A stretch of DNA of 64,000 bases, taken from assembly GCA_037968475.1 (NCBI GenBank), contig JBBKVO010000021.1:24385-88384 (forward strand). The letters run 5' to 3'. This document shows, one piece after another, positions 52,699-62,314 of the stretch (positions are counted from its first letter, which is position 1; each line of letters begins with the position of its first letter). A program made the translations under genes and the position numbers. The stretch comes from SB11 sp037968475. GTDB lineage: Bacteria; Bacteroidota; Bacteroidia; UBA8524. The notes below the pieces were generated by a model. That model searched no databases. It was not told the origin of the DNA and was given only the letters and a program-made list of their open reading frames with translations.

Positions 52699-53826
52699 AT
52701 GCAGGGACTTTATATACACATACCTTTTTGCAAAAAAGCCTGCCATTACTGCGATTTCCATTTTTCCACATCGCTAAAATATAAAGACGATTTGCTGGCA
52801 GCCCTGCACACCGAAATAGCTTTGCAGGCCAATTATCTGCCCAATAGCCACCTAAACACTATATATTTTGGTGGAGGCACCCCTTCCCTACTTACGCAAA
52901 AAGAGATAGAGGGTATTTTAAATACCGTATCAAAACACTTTGCCATTGCGCCCAATGCCGAAATAACGCTAGAGGCCAACCCTGATGATATTAGTGCCCC
53001 AATGGTAAAGGGCTTGAAGCAAGCGGGCGTAAACCGCCTAAGCATAGGCATACAAAGTTTTTTTGAAGAAGATTTATTGTGGATGAACCGTGCCCACAAC
53101 GCCACGCAAGCCAATGCCTGTATTGATATTGCCCTGCAAAGCGGTATAGAAAATATTACTGCCGACCTTATATATGGCTACCCTTTGCTAACAGACGAAA
53201 AATGGCAGGCCAACATAGCCCAAATGCTTGATACGGGGATAAACCACCTATCGGCATATAGCCTAACGGTGGAGGCAAAAACGGCACTTGCACACCAAAT
53301 AAAAAAAGGCAGCACTCCCCCACCTATACCCGACCAAGCCGCCCGACATTTTGAAATGCTAATGGATGCCATAGCTGCAAAGGGTTGGCAACACTACGAA
53401 ATATCGAACTATTGCAAGGCTGATAATTTTGCCCTGCACAATACTAATTATTGGAAAAACGAGCCTTATTTGGGCATTGGCCCTTCGGCACACTCATATA
53501 ATGGTGTAGCAAGGCAATGGAATGTGGCAAACAACGCCCAATACATTACCGCACTACAAAATGGCGAATTACCTGCTGAAATTGAGCCTCTTAGCCTTGT
53601 TGATACTTTTAACGAGTATATAATGACAGGCCTGCGCACCCAATGGGGCATAAACCTGCAAACCATTGACCAACGCTGGGGGAAAAATTTTTCCTATCAG
53701 CTAGAAAAAGAAATTTCTGTTTTTATACAAAACGGCACTATTCAACTACAAAATAATGCCTATACGCTAACCCGAAAGGGTAAATTATTGGCCGATTATA
53801 TCTCAAGTGAGCTTTTTGCCGAATAA
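52699..53826 (+). CDS. hemW: HemW-type radical SAM protein
   Basis: 375 residues. The iron-sulfur cluster motif is CKKACHYC (CxxxCxxC) near residue 10-17, followed by YFGGGTPSLL, TLEANPDD, RLSIGIQSF and YGYPLLTDEKW. HemW proteins resemble coproporphyrinogen III dehydrogenase but are believed to be haem-binding chaperones that insert haem into respiratory enzymes; older annotations call them HemN. Cytosolic. It diverges from the hemD-DUF4271 operon, so haem-related genes cluster here. Confidence 0.93.
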   Translation: MQGLYIHIPFCKKACHYCDFHFSTSLKYKDDLLAALHTEIALQANYLPNSHLNTIYFGGGTPSLLTQKEIEGILNTVSKHFAIAPNAEITLEANPDDISAPMVKGLKQAGVNRLSIGIQSFFEEDLLWMNRAHNATQANACIDIALQSGIENITADLIYGYPLLTDEKWQANIAQMLDTGINHLSAYSLTVEAKTALAHQIKKGSTPPPIPDQAARHFEMLMDAIAAKGWQHYEISNYCKADNFALHNTNYWKNEPYLGIGPSAHSYNGVARQWNVANNAQYITALQNGELPAEIEPLSLVDTFNEYIMTGLRTQWGINLQTIDQRWGKNFSYQLEKEISVFIQNGTIQLQNNAYTLTRKGKLLADYISSELFAE

Positions 53827-53889
53827 AAAGCACCCATTATACTACCCCAAAAATTTTACCGTTTACAAAAGCACTAACCCACTTGTGCT

Positions 53890-55377
53890 ATGAATCGATT
53901 TATTTTTGCAGCCTGCTGCCTTGCCTTTGGTTTTTTAAACGTATTGCTATTTTACAACCAAGCGTGGGGCATTAACCTAGCCATTTTTGAAGTCCCCCTA
54001 CTCTTACTTTTCATCATCTTTAACAAAAAAGCATTGGGCACATGGGCAGCAAAGCTGGCCATTATAGGTTGTTTTTGCAGCATGGCTGCCGTAGTGGTGG
54101 CACATACGCCTTTTGCCATTGTGTTGCATAGTTGTTTTTTTATTTTGATGGGAGGCCTTGCCCTGCAACCCATTAAAAACCCTGCCTACTTATTTTTTGG
54201 TGCGATAGAAAAAATAGGCACACTGTTTACTCTTCCCTTTAAAAACTATGTACCTGATAAAAAAGCCTTTAAACCCACTTATGTATTGCGCCTATCGGTA
54301 GTACCCTTGTTGGTAATACTATTGTTTGTCTCGCTTTATGCGTTGGCTGTTCCCCGTTTTGGAATCTGGGTTACTAATTTTATAGACTTTTTCCCCAATA
54401 TCAACTTTGCTCAGTTTTGGTTACTTGTAGCAGGCACGTTTTTAGCTGCTTTTGTGTTGTACGTAGGCCAACAAAGCTACTTTGCTAATAAAGACGGGCT
54501 TGCCACTAATACGCTAACCCGAAAAAGAAAAAAAACACTTTTGCCCCGTTGGGGAATGGGTTTGAAAAAAGAACACCTTAGTGCCCTTATAATGCTTGTG
54601 GGACTTAATGTGCTTATTGCTACTATTAATATACTGGATATAAGCACCTATTGGTTTAGCTACTCGCCCCAATCGTACGAGGATATGAAGTTTTTGGTAC
54701 ACGAGGGTACGTATTTGCTTATTGTGTGCATACTGCTATCGGTAGCTGTTGCCCTTTACTTTTTTAGAGGAAACATGAATTTTCATAGCAACAACCGCCT
54801 ATTGCGTCAATTGATTATAGTATGGTTGGCACAAAATGCGCTTATGGTATTTTCGGTAGCATGGCGCAACTACTGGTACATTGCCGATTATAATTTGGCC
54901 TATAAACGTATAGGTGTATTGGTATTTTTGGCGGCAACCTTGTTTGGCATTGTAAGCACCATTATAAAGATTAATCGTAAAAAAAGTATGTACTACCTGC
55001 TGCGCGTAAACAGTGGTTTTATTTTGCTACTACTATTGCCTCTAGCCTTTGTACGTTGGGATGCTTTTATAGCGCGCTACAACCTTAACCACCAAAACGC
55101 CTACGTACACAAAAACTTTTTAGCTAACATGAACGATGCCGCCCTACCTGAATTGCTTGCCCACAAAGATTTTTTTGATAAACCAATGCGCGAGGAGTTT
55201 GAAAGTGAGTATTCGTATTTACATAGCTTTTATGCAGATACTGATACCGCAACATTTACCCAAGCTATTGAAATAAAGGCGGATGATTTTGTAGAGGAGT
55301 TTGAAAAACGACACTGGCTTAGTTTTAATTTGGCCGATTACCACGCGGTGCAGCAGCTAAAACAAATTGGGTACTAA
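53890..55377 (+). CDS. DUF4173 family polytopic membrane protein
   Basis: 495 residues with about ten membrane helices. Membrane segments begin at residue ~5 and continue to ~385; the C-terminal ~100 residues are soluble and helical. Conserved parts such as LNVLIATINILDISTYWF and LLRQLIIVWLAQNALMVFSV fit the DUF4173 (membrane domain, unknown role) pattern. It is on its own, starting 63 bases after hemW, possibly cotranscribed. Confidence 0.78.
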   Translation: MNRFIFAACCLAFGFLNVLLFYNQAWGINLAIFEVPLLLLFIIFNKKALGTWAAKLAIIGCFCSMAAVVVAHTPFAIVLHSCFFILMGGLALQPIKNPAYLFFGAIEKIGTLFTLPFKNYVPDKKAFKPTYVLRLSVVPLLVILLFVSLYALAVPRFGIWVTNFIDFFPNINFAQFWLLVAGTFLAAFVLYVGQQSYFANKDGLATNTLTRKRKKTLLPRWGMGLKKEHLSALIMLVGLNVLIATINILDISTYWFSYSPQSYEDMKFLVHEGTYLLIVCILLSVAVALYFFRGNMNFHSNNRLLRQLIIVWLAQNALMVFSVAWRNYWYIADYNLAYKRIGVLVFLAATLFGIVSTIIKINRKKSMYYLLRVNSGFILLLLLPLAFVRWDAFIARYNLNHQNAYVHKNFLANMNDAALPELLAHKDFFDKPMREEFESEYSYLHSFYADTDTATFTQAIEIKADDFVEEFEKRHWLSFNLADYHAVQQLKQIGY

Positions 55378-55426
55378 TAGTGTATGCTTACTAATTAACT
55401 TGAGTTCGGAATAAAACTAACTCAAA

Positions 55427-55585
55427 ATGAATGTGTTGGAGTGCGGCTGTTGAGGCTCTCGAAGCATGGCGGGCAGGCCAAACACGCATTCACCCTTCAA
55501 GGACCTCAGGATGACAGTCAACTCACCCCTATCCATAGGGGGTCTGAACTTTCTCTTATCCGAACTCACGTTAAATAAACTTTTT
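55427..55585. other. Repeat-bearing spacer
   Basis: Short intergenic region with a piece of the dispersed GGATGACAGTC repeat near 55503-55519 and a GAACTCACGTTAA segment that recurs inverted near 63583. No gene is seen. Confidence 0.5.
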
Positions 55586-55590
55586 CTGGC

Positions 55591-55626
55591 ACAAAAAAAA
55601 CGGTGCCGACTATCAACGGCACCGTT
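55591..55626 (-). terminator. Terminator of the type A sorting-domain gene
   Basis: AACGGTGCCG and CGGCACCGTT form a ten-pair stem; on the minus strand an eight-base T-run follows. Confidence 0.88.
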
Positions 55627-55660
55627 CGGTTAAACTTTAATTAATTTTTATCCGTAGGTG

Positions 55661-57430
55661 CTACTTTATTATCTCAAGCTTATGAGTTTTTAGTTCGCCA
55701 CTGTTTGTAGTAATACTTATTATATATATACCCGTACTAATATTAGTAACATCAAGCTGATGTGAGCTTTGTGTATCCATTTTTTGTTTAAGTATCTCTC
55801 GCCCAAACATATCTGTAAGTATAACCTGCGCTATATTTTCGCCTTCTATGGTTAGGTTATTTGTGGCAGGGTTAGGATATACTTTATAGTTGTTGGTAAT
55901 AATTTTCTGGGTGGTAAGTGCTCCTGTTTTATACATATCTTCCGGCGTACAGGCATATACCTCTAAGTTTATTCCCTGTTCATGCAAAAAATCATCTCTA
56001 TCAGGATTAACGTTATTGTTTACAAACATCAACGGGTCGTTTACCAACGTATACATTGTAAAAGTATCGGCAAAGGTGCTGTCATAGCCACAATCTTTAC
56101 CTACATTTCCACCTAAGTCGGTTTTCCACCACAACATCACATTTTCATTACCGGGGCTGTTTTCATTTTCAAGCGTTAGCATACCATACCCTCCAAAATC
56201 AGGTGCATAGGCCATTATATCGTTATAAAAATATGAAAACTGTGCTCCGGCACGCAAATACAGCCAATTGTTCTCAATAAAGTTAGCTTGTTTATTAGTG
56301 CTTCCTGCGTATTTCCATTGCCAAGTTATTTGTTTTGTCGTCCGGTTGTATGCCATAAGGAAAGGCTGCACGCTACCAGTTCCAAAATCGTTGCGCCAAC
56401 TACAAATAATAAATTCATCATCTCTTTGCAGCGATTGTTTCAGTTCAAAACCATACACATCATACAAAGTTGCGCCAAACTGAATTTTACTAAGTACTGA
56501 ACCTGAGCCGGCCTCAAGCTCAACTAAATTGTAATAGTGGTTTATTGAGCTATTGCCCATTACCCAAAAGTTATTACCATCAAAATAGCCTTCGGCACCT
56601 GCATCCCAATGGTAGCTACCTGCTGTTGAATAATTGTAACTCCACAATACACTGCCACTTATATCAATAAGGCTAGCCATTGTACAAGGCAAAGAAGTGG
56701 AAAGACCATTTACTGCACTTTTGTTTGATGTACCTACTATAAAATACTGCCCCGGGTCTACACCCTCCACAATATCGGTAGCTATGTCAAAATCATAAGT
56801 GTTGTTTGTTGTAGAAAATATTGACGAATTAATGTAGCCAAGGTTTGCATCTACTTCTAAAACAACAATATCCTTGTTATCAGTAGCGGTAAAACCATCA
56901 CTCTCCATGCCCACAATAGCAAAAGTATTTCTACTGGTAACTATTGCTTTTGTGCCCACTAGATTTGAATAGTTTTGTGAACGAAACTCTTGACTGGCAA
57001 GCACATTACCGTTATCGTTAACTAAGGCAACCAACATAGTATTGTCGTTTGCGCTATATTCTATACTACCCACAACTAAATACTCAACTGCACCGTTAAA
57101 AGTATATTTTTCGATATGGTTAAACCGATGCGGGATTCCGTTGATTTCATATTGATTGGTCCATATCACATTACCCTTAGCGTCGGTACGGTTAATCTCG
57201 CCTCGCTGAAGAAGACCTGAGGGAAGTTCCATAGCTGTTGCCGAAATAATATATCCGGATTCATGCAATGATTCATCATCAACAGAAATACTTTCTAACG
57301 ACAAGTAGGTTTTATCCATTTGTTGCGCAGGCTGAGTGTAAAATTTGTATTGCGCTGAAAGTGAAGCCGATGTGCCTGCCAAAAGAGCTAGGGCACATAC
57401 TTTTTTAAGGTTGTTTTTGATAGATTTCAT
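55661..57430 (-). CDS. Secreted protein with type A T9SS sorting domain
   Basis: 589 residues from the ATG at 57428-57430 (an earlier ATG adds nine residues). A signal peptide (ALALLAGTSASLSAQ) is followed by ~480 residues of beta-type sequence with repeating strand motifs, which could form a propeller, and a C-terminal type A sorting domain: YKVYPNPATNNLTIEG, ILTDMFGREILKQ, ISTGIYIISITTNSGE, KLEIIK. The domain is removed on export and the protein is attached or released at the surface. The function is not predictable. A strong terminator follows. Confidence 0.88.
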   Translation of the reverse strand: MKSIKNNLKKVCALALLAGTSASLSAQYKFYTQPAQQMDKTYLSLESISVDDESLHESGYIISATAMELPSGLLQRGEINRTDAKGNVIWTNQYEINGIPHRFNHIEKYTFNGAVEYLVVGSIEYSANDNTMLVALVNDNGNVLASQEFRSQNYSNLVGTKAIVTSRNTFAIVGMESDGFTATDNKDIVVLEVDANLGYINSSIFSTTNNTYDFDIATDIVEGVDPGQYFIVGTSNKSAVNGLSTSLPCTMASLIDISGSVLWSYNYSTAGSYHWDAGAEGYFDGNNFWVMGNSSINHYYNLVELEAGSGSVLSKIQFGATLYDVYGFELKQSLQRDDEFIICSWRNDFGTGSVQPFLMAYNRTTKQITWQWKYAGSTNKQANFIENNWLYLRAGAQFSYFYNDIMAYAPDFGGYGMLTLENENSPGNENVMLWWKTDLGGNVGKDCGYDSTFADTFTMYTLVNDPLMFVNNNVNPDRDDFLHEQGINLEVYACTPEDMYKTGALTTQKIITNNYKVYPNPATNNLTIEGENIAQVILTDMFGREILKQKMDTQSSHQLDVTNISTGIYIISITTNSGELKTHKLEIIK

Positions 57431-57935
57431 AAATAATTCAATTTGATAGTAATACAATTATACATGTTACCAATTAAAAAAAACAATAAATTTTAAACCT
57501 TTTTGCGCAATAGCAACAACAAACTAAGGGCTAGCGTAGCTAATTACTATGCAGCACAGTAACTATAAATGTATAGTGGTATGAAACTAATATTGATGCT
57601 TATTTTTAGTGTAACCAACCTAAGCTATCGGTTACAAAAGTACCAAATATTGCAAATTATTTTACAGGCATCATATATTGATAGTTTTGAGTATTCATAA
57701 GACTTTCATTAAACTAGCACCTCCTAAATATTTCAACTATTTTATTCTACATTTGCACAAATTGAGACTTTAAGTCTTGTACTACTACTATTATTACTAT
57801 TGAATGGAAAGCTATACAAAAAAGGTAAGCCTATATAGTTGCTTGGGACAACTAAACGTATCAATTAAATACTGCCTTGGCTGCGTATTATTATGTACCT
57901 GCTTAAATATTGGCACAGGCGCACACTAAACTACT
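57431..57935. other. AT-rich spacer with one possible cysteine-rich mini-ORF
   Basis: Holds the 5' region of the sorting-domain gene and of the small gene at 57954. From 57804 to 57929 there is a 41-codon ORF (MESYTKKVSLYSCLGQLNVS..., five cysteines) that ends a few bases before the next gene. I cannot show that it is translated. Nothing else is visible. Confidence 0.4.
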
Positions 57936-57953
57936 ATGCATATAAAAAACACA

Positions 57954-58301
57954 ATGAATACAAATAATCCTACGCCACGGTACTCAATTAACCTCAGTTT
58001 TGAAGAAATTAAGTTGCCCCCATTTCGTGATATTTTAGTACTTGGAAAAAACTCTTCGCAAGGAAAAATTGGGTTGGGAAAATCGTTTGAATTGCTTGTG
58101 CCAAATGGTTTTGAAGCTGTTGAGGTTGGCGAAGGTAAAGTAGAAGCTGTTTTTATTAGCCGAAAAATACTGACTAAAATGCCCTTAGAAAAAATAATAG
58201 CCATTTTACGAACAAAGGTATTTGACTTTATTTCAGACGGAGAGCTTTTGAAAGTCGATTTTAAGGTAACGGTATCGTATAATAATATTGAGGAAGTTTA
58301 A
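57954..58301 (+). CDS. Small protein preceding the CBS-PAS protein
   Basis: 115 residues from the ATG at 57954 (an ATG six codons earlier is equally possible). It is soluble, starting MNTNNPTPRYSINLSFEEIK, with beta-alpha content and a basic middle (GKVEAVFISRKILTKMPLEK). I recognise no family. It ends three bases before the start of the CBS-PAS-DHp protein gene, so the two are translated from one mRNA and likely act together. Confidence 0.72.
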   Translation: MNTNNPTPRYSINLSFEEIKLPPFRDILVLGKNSSQGKIGLGKSFELLVPNGFEAVEVGEGKVEAVFISRKILTKMPLEKIIAILRTKVFDFISDGELLKVDFKVTVSYNNIEEV

Positions 58302-58304
58302 TTA

Positions 58305-59384
58305 ATGGAAATCAGTAATTTTATTAGGAACGAGTACCTTACAGTAACACCTTATGAGGGTGTGGAAGTGCTAAAAGACAGCTTACTTCAACTTTCAGCA
58401 TTGGTGGTGAGGGATGAAGAAAAAGATTCAATTTTAGGAATACTAGTGCCCGAGGATATTATAAAGCATCCACACAATTTGGTAATAGATTGTATGAGCA
58501 CTAAGCCAATACTTACTACCGAAATGAAGGTGCAAGAGGCGTTGCTTTGTATGAATACAAGCAAAAACGATGTGCTGCCGGTATATACAGACAAAAATTT
58601 TGAAGGACTTGTATTTAAAAACGACCTTATACAATTTATAAACAACCAAAAAGCAAGCCTTGAGGATAAAGTGAGGGTACACGCGGCTCAACTAGCCGAG
58701 GCAAACCGCTCCATTAAAAAATCAGAAAAAATACTGAAATCGATATTTGATAGCACCCAAAATGTTATGTTTTTGGTGTCTACCGACTATAAAATCTTAT
58801 TTTTTAATAAAAAGGCAAGCGAGTACGCTTTGATGCAGAAAGAGACGGAACTAAGAACAGGAGATTCTATCTTAGATTATATTCCCAAAGCTGAAAACGA
58901 CCTTTCAAAAATATTTACCGAAGAGTTTAAAAAAGCTATTGGAGGCGAGTTTGTTGTTTCGGAAAAAGAAATTAAAAATAACGACGAATTGAGGTGGTGC
59001 AGATGCGAATATGTACCTGTTTACGAGGCCGACAACCCTACTAACTTAATTGGAATTGCTACATCAATTATTGATATTAACCAACAAAAGCAGTACGAGC
59101 TGTTGGTGCTGAAACAGAACGAAATGCTGAAAGAAATGGTGCAAGTGCAATCGCACCAAGTGAGGCAGCCTGTGGCTAATATACTAGGGTTAGTTCCGTT
59201 GCTTATTGAAGAATCTTTAACTACTGAGGGTATTGAGATGCTGAAAAAACTACAAATTACAACTCAAAAACTGGATGATGTTATAGACAAGGTGGTTAGC
59301 AATGCCTCACAGTTTTATGCTCAAAAAAAACCTGATACATCCGGCCAACTAGGTAACACAGTGCAAAAAAGCAGTACAGAGTAA
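58305..59384 (+). CDS. CBS-PAS-DHp signalling protein lacking an ATPase domain
   Basis: 359 residues. Residues ~5-120 are a CBS domain pair (VLKDSLLQLSALVVRDEEKD, CMSTKPILTTEMKVQEALLC, DVLPVYTDKNFEGLV). A short coiled linker (~125-145) leads to a PAS domain (~146-265, ILKSIFDSTQNVMFLVSTDY). A histidine-kinase-like dimerisation helix pair follows, with H-box QSHQVRQPVANILGLV (His282) and a second helix to ~335. The protein then stops: there are no N, G1 or G2 boxes of a HATPase domain. It could act as a phosphotransfer or dimerising sensor served by another kinase, or be inactive. Confidence 0.8.
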   Translation: MEISNFIRNEYLTVTPYEGVEVLKDSLLQLSALVVRDEEKDSILGILVPEDIIKHPHNLVIDCMSTKPILTTEMKVQEALLCMNTSKNDVLPVYTDKNFEGLVFKNDLIQFINNQKASLEDKVRVHAAQLAEANRSIKKSEKILKSIFDSTQNVMFLVSTDYKILFFNKKASEYALMQKETELRTGDSILDYIPKAENDLSKIFTEEFKKAIGGEFVVSEKEIKNNDELRWCRCEYVPVYEADNPTNLIGIATSIIDINQQKQYELLVLKQNEMLKEMVQVQSHQVRQPVANILGLVPLLIEESLTTEGIEMLKKLQITTQKLDDVIDKVVSNASQFYAQKKPDTSGQLGNTVQKSSTE

Positions 59385-59727
59385 ACTACTTAATGTTAGT
59401 TCAGTTTAAGCGAACACGCATTTCTGCGTTTCAATACTATTATTATATCTATTAAAAGCTGGCTCGAGCGTCCACGCTTGAAGTTTATTCTTGTTCGAGT
59501 CCACTCGAAATCTTGTTTGTAGCGGAACGCTACCATTCACTACCCCGAAGCGAGGACGCTTCGGGGAACGGTGTGTTTTTATTTTTCATTTTGTATTGCA
59601 CATTTAACTGTGCGGCTACTGTCATCCTGAGCGAAGTCGAAGGGTTGTGTGCAGATAAAGAAGGACTGAGGGTGGTAGAGGCGTATTGATTTTATGTTTT
59701 TTACCCCTAACTAACGTTAATTATACT
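59385..59727. repeat. Hairpin repeat cluster (copy of the 63.6-63.9 kb cluster)
   Basis: Contains in order: GCGTTTCAATACTATT text, an imperfect CGAGCGTCCACGCTTG hairpin (59464-59479), TTCGAGTCCACTCGAA (59494-59509), GTAGCGGAACGCTAC (59519-59533), a 24-base hairpin CCCCGAAGCG-AGGA-CGCTTCGGGG (59543-59566), then the TCATCCTGAGCGAAGTCGAA repeat near 59622. From 59475 to 59617 it matches 63767-63909 with about three differences by eye. No gene is present. Confidence 0.88.
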
Positions 59728-60849
59728 TTATTGGGGCACAAACGTATACTTTAGGGTATGCCGTTTGGCTATTGAGTCTAAATGCTTAACCTCAAATTTT
59801 CGGGTAAGGTGGTTACTGGCCAAATCGGCCAAATAATCGTTTAAAGCAAGTGTATAGGTTACCTCCTGCCAATTTTGGGCGGGGATAAAACTCCACTGGC
59901 TGTCGCTATTAGTAGGGTTAATAGTTCCCTCAATCTCTACACTATCGGCAGTAAAAACTTGTATACCCAATTGTGCCGTACCGTAATCAATAGCCTCTGA
60001 AAAGCCAAGTGTAATAGCATTTTTAGTGTTTTTTTGTGGCGATACAAATGCGCTTTGTTGGTACACGGGTATATCTCTATCGGCAGCGGAAATGGTAAAT
60101 GTTTTCTTATACTCCTTCCCTAATGGTTTGCCATACTTGTCTTTTAGATGTGCGGGTATTACCAGTGTGTATTGTTTTCCTTCTTCAAACAAAACACCCA
60201 ACTCTTTTATATACTCAATGCCTCGTTTTATTCGCCCGGGGTGCACCATCAATACAAGGTGTTTTCCATCATTTGTCCAGTTTGATTTTTCGCGCCACAC
60301 TCGCATTTTAGCTACTCCATTCTCATCCAGTACCTCAATATCTTTAAAAGCCATTGGGTCTTCGTTCATTGAAGTTGTAAACGCTACATGAAACATTAGC
60401 ACATTGCTTGGCACGGTAGCCGCAAGGGGATAAATATTGCTAACCGTAGGTGCGGTATGGTTGGCGGCAAACATAGGGGTAGTATAGCGTTGCCTAATGA
60501 TATCGGCTTGCCCGTATACCTGCACTTCAAAAGCTACGCCATTGCCCAAGGGCATAATAGGAGTATAAAAAAGGGTATCGCCTGTTACTATATATTTACA
60601 GGTAACAGAATAAGGAGACACTACATTATTATTAATACTAAAAAGGCCTGAAATGGTTTCCCACTTGGCCTTTTTAGTAATTAGATTTTTTTGTGCGTCG
60701 CTTAGTTTTATTTTTATCACAGGCATAAATACCTGCGCACTATCAATACTAATGGTGGTTACACTATTTGCATTGTTGTTTTTGCACGCCTGCAATGCCA
60801 CACTAGTACACAGTGCGGTACACAGCAAGCGGATGTATATTTTTATCAA
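59728..60849 (-). CDS. Hypothetical lipoprotein with Ig-like fold regions
   Basis: 373 residues starting at TTG, since a TAA lies two codons upstream and no ATG is in a usable place. The lipoprotein signal is RLLCTALCTSVALQAC (Cys22). The body looks like two or three beta-sandwich segments (VSNIYPLAATVPSNVLMFHV and ITLGFSEAIDYGTAQLGIQV resemble SbsA-type Ig-like domains). The role is unknown. It begins 22 bases after the stop of the preceding lipoprotein gene and is probably cotranscribed with it. Confidence 0.75.
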   Translation of the reverse strand: MIKIYIRLLCTALCTSVALQACKNNNANSVTTISIDSAQVFMPVIKIKLSDAQKNLITKKAKWETISGLFSINNNVVSPYSVTCKYIVTGDTLFYTPIMPLGNGVAFEVQVYGQADIIRQRYTTPMFAANHTAPTVSNIYPLAATVPSNVLMFHVAFTTSMNEDPMAFKDIEVLDENGVAKMRVWREKSNWTNDGKHLVLMVHPGRIKRGIEYIKELGVLFEEGKQYTLVIPAHLKDKYGKPLGKEYKKTFTISAADRDIPVYQQSAFVSPQKNTKNAITLGFSEAIDYGTAQLGIQVFTADSVEIEGTINPTNSDSQWSFIPAQNWQEVTYTLALNDYLADLASNHLTRKFEVKHLDSIAKRHTLKYTFVPQ

Positions 60850-60871
60850 AACTTAGCTTCTGCTTAAAAAA

Positions 60872-62032
60872 TTAAATATCAAGGATAGAAACTTTGCCTG
60901 TTCTATCTACTACCAATAGTTTGCTATCGGTATATTTAGCCATCATAACATAGGTATTGGGGGCGGCTATTACTTTTACGTCTTCATCGGTCAAGCCGTT
61001 TGCTCTTACACCGTTAAGGTTTAGCAAGTATTTAGCTTGAGCATTAAATTGTGTGCTACTGCCATCAATATATTTTTGGCCTACACGGGTTATCCTGCCA
61101 TTTTCATGAAACTCTACCAAATAGGTTTTGCCTGCATTGCTCACAGTAAACACTTTTAGCGCAAGCATGGTATTAAGATTAAAGTATTCTTTTACTTGCA
61201 GCAAACCTGCTCCGCTGGTTATATCACTGGTTTCAAAAGAGTAACCTGGGGCACAAACTGTAATACCCATAAGGCGTTTTTTGCCTGCTACTTCTCCATA
61301 AGTCATCGTTTCTAACGGAGCATCTGTATTAAAGGTATTAGCCCAGTTTGATTTAAACACAGTAGTTGCTCGTGCTGTAACGGCAGCTCCATTGGTAAAA
61401 GGTGCTTTTACAAAAGCTACTTCACCGTTTAGGGTTGCCGCCTGATTGAAACTTACATATAATGCGTTATCTCCCCAAGTGATATCATTTATCTTATGGC
61501 CTGATGTTGAATACGTAATTTCGCTATATTTTACATTGGTAAGTACCACTTGCTCTACAGTGCTGCCACCATTGGTTACTTTAAACATTGCCGCACCTGA
61601 GTTTTGGGTATTGACCGCCAATACATACACCGCCTTTGATATGGGGTTTATCTCTACGTTTTTAATGCTAAGCTGGGCAAGGGTAGTACCCAATTTTGCT
61701 GCAATTTGTGAGGCAAAATTGGTTACAGGCGCGCTAATAGTGTTGGCAGCGGCATCGGCAGCTTTATTATCATCCAACTCAATAGCATAAATTTTGCCTG
61801 TTGTGTTATTGGTAATTATTAGGGCTACGTTGCTGCTATTGCTGGCCAATGTAAAATCGCTAATAGTGCCTGTAGAAAAAGGAGTGCCCGTTTGAGCACT
61901 TGCCAATAGTGATACTCCACCGTTACCACCGCCGTTGTTTGGATTGCTGCTTTCAGCGTCTTTTTTGCACGCTGTAAAAGCAATGCTGCCTGCAATTGCG
62001 GCAATTAAAGAAATTTTTGTTAAAGTTCTCAT
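60872..62032 (-). CDS. Hypothetical lipoprotein
   Basis: 386 residues with a lipoprotein signal (LIAAIAGSIAFTAC, Cys22) and a glycine/asparagine linker (SSNPNNGGGNGG). The mature part has recurring beta-strand pairs and TGKI/GKVSILDI segments that could be a beta-propeller with a binding face. I cannot name the family. First gene of a two-lipoprotein operon; a nutrient-binding or adhesion role is only a guess. Confidence 0.75.
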   Translation of the reverse strand: MRTLTKISLIAAIAGSIAFTACKKDAESSNPNNGGGNGGVSLLASAQTGTPFSTGTISDFTLASNSSNVALIITNNTTGKIYAIELDDNKAADAAANTISAPVTNFASQIAAKLGTTLAQLSIKNVEINPISKAVYVLAVNTQNSGAAMFKVTNGGSTVEQVVLTNVKYSEITYSTSGHKINDITWGDNALYVSFNQAATLNGEVAFVKAPFTNGAAVTARATTVFKSNWANTFNTDAPLETMTYGEVAGKKRLMGITVCAPGYSFETSDITSGAGLLQVKEYFNLNTMLALKVFTVSNAGKTYLVEFHENGRITRVGQKYIDGSSTQFNAQAKYLLNLNGVRANGLTDEDVKVIAAPNTYVMMAKYTDSKLLVVDRTGKVSILDI

Positions 62033-62314
62033 ACCATGTTTGTTTGTTAGTTACTAATTGAAGCTATAGAGGGCAAAATTGTATTAAAAGTTGTAACACA
62101 GTTTTGCAACCTGCCCAAAAACAATGGATTTACAGGCTTATTTACAAAAACAAAGCTCGCTTATTACTTTTCTGCCTTACTGTACCGATAAAGGAACACA
62201 ACGAATTTGGATTATGCACGCAAACCATGCTAGGCAACCAAACAGTTAATGTATAAAAAAGAAAGAAAGCCTCTAATACACAGGTTACAAAACTTGTTTA
62301 TATTTGAGATACAG

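Noticed and set aside
52672..52761. Longer start for the DUF4271 gene
   Set aside because: It would overlap the divergent hemW gene and its -7 box; the ATG at 52671 gives a proper signal sequence.
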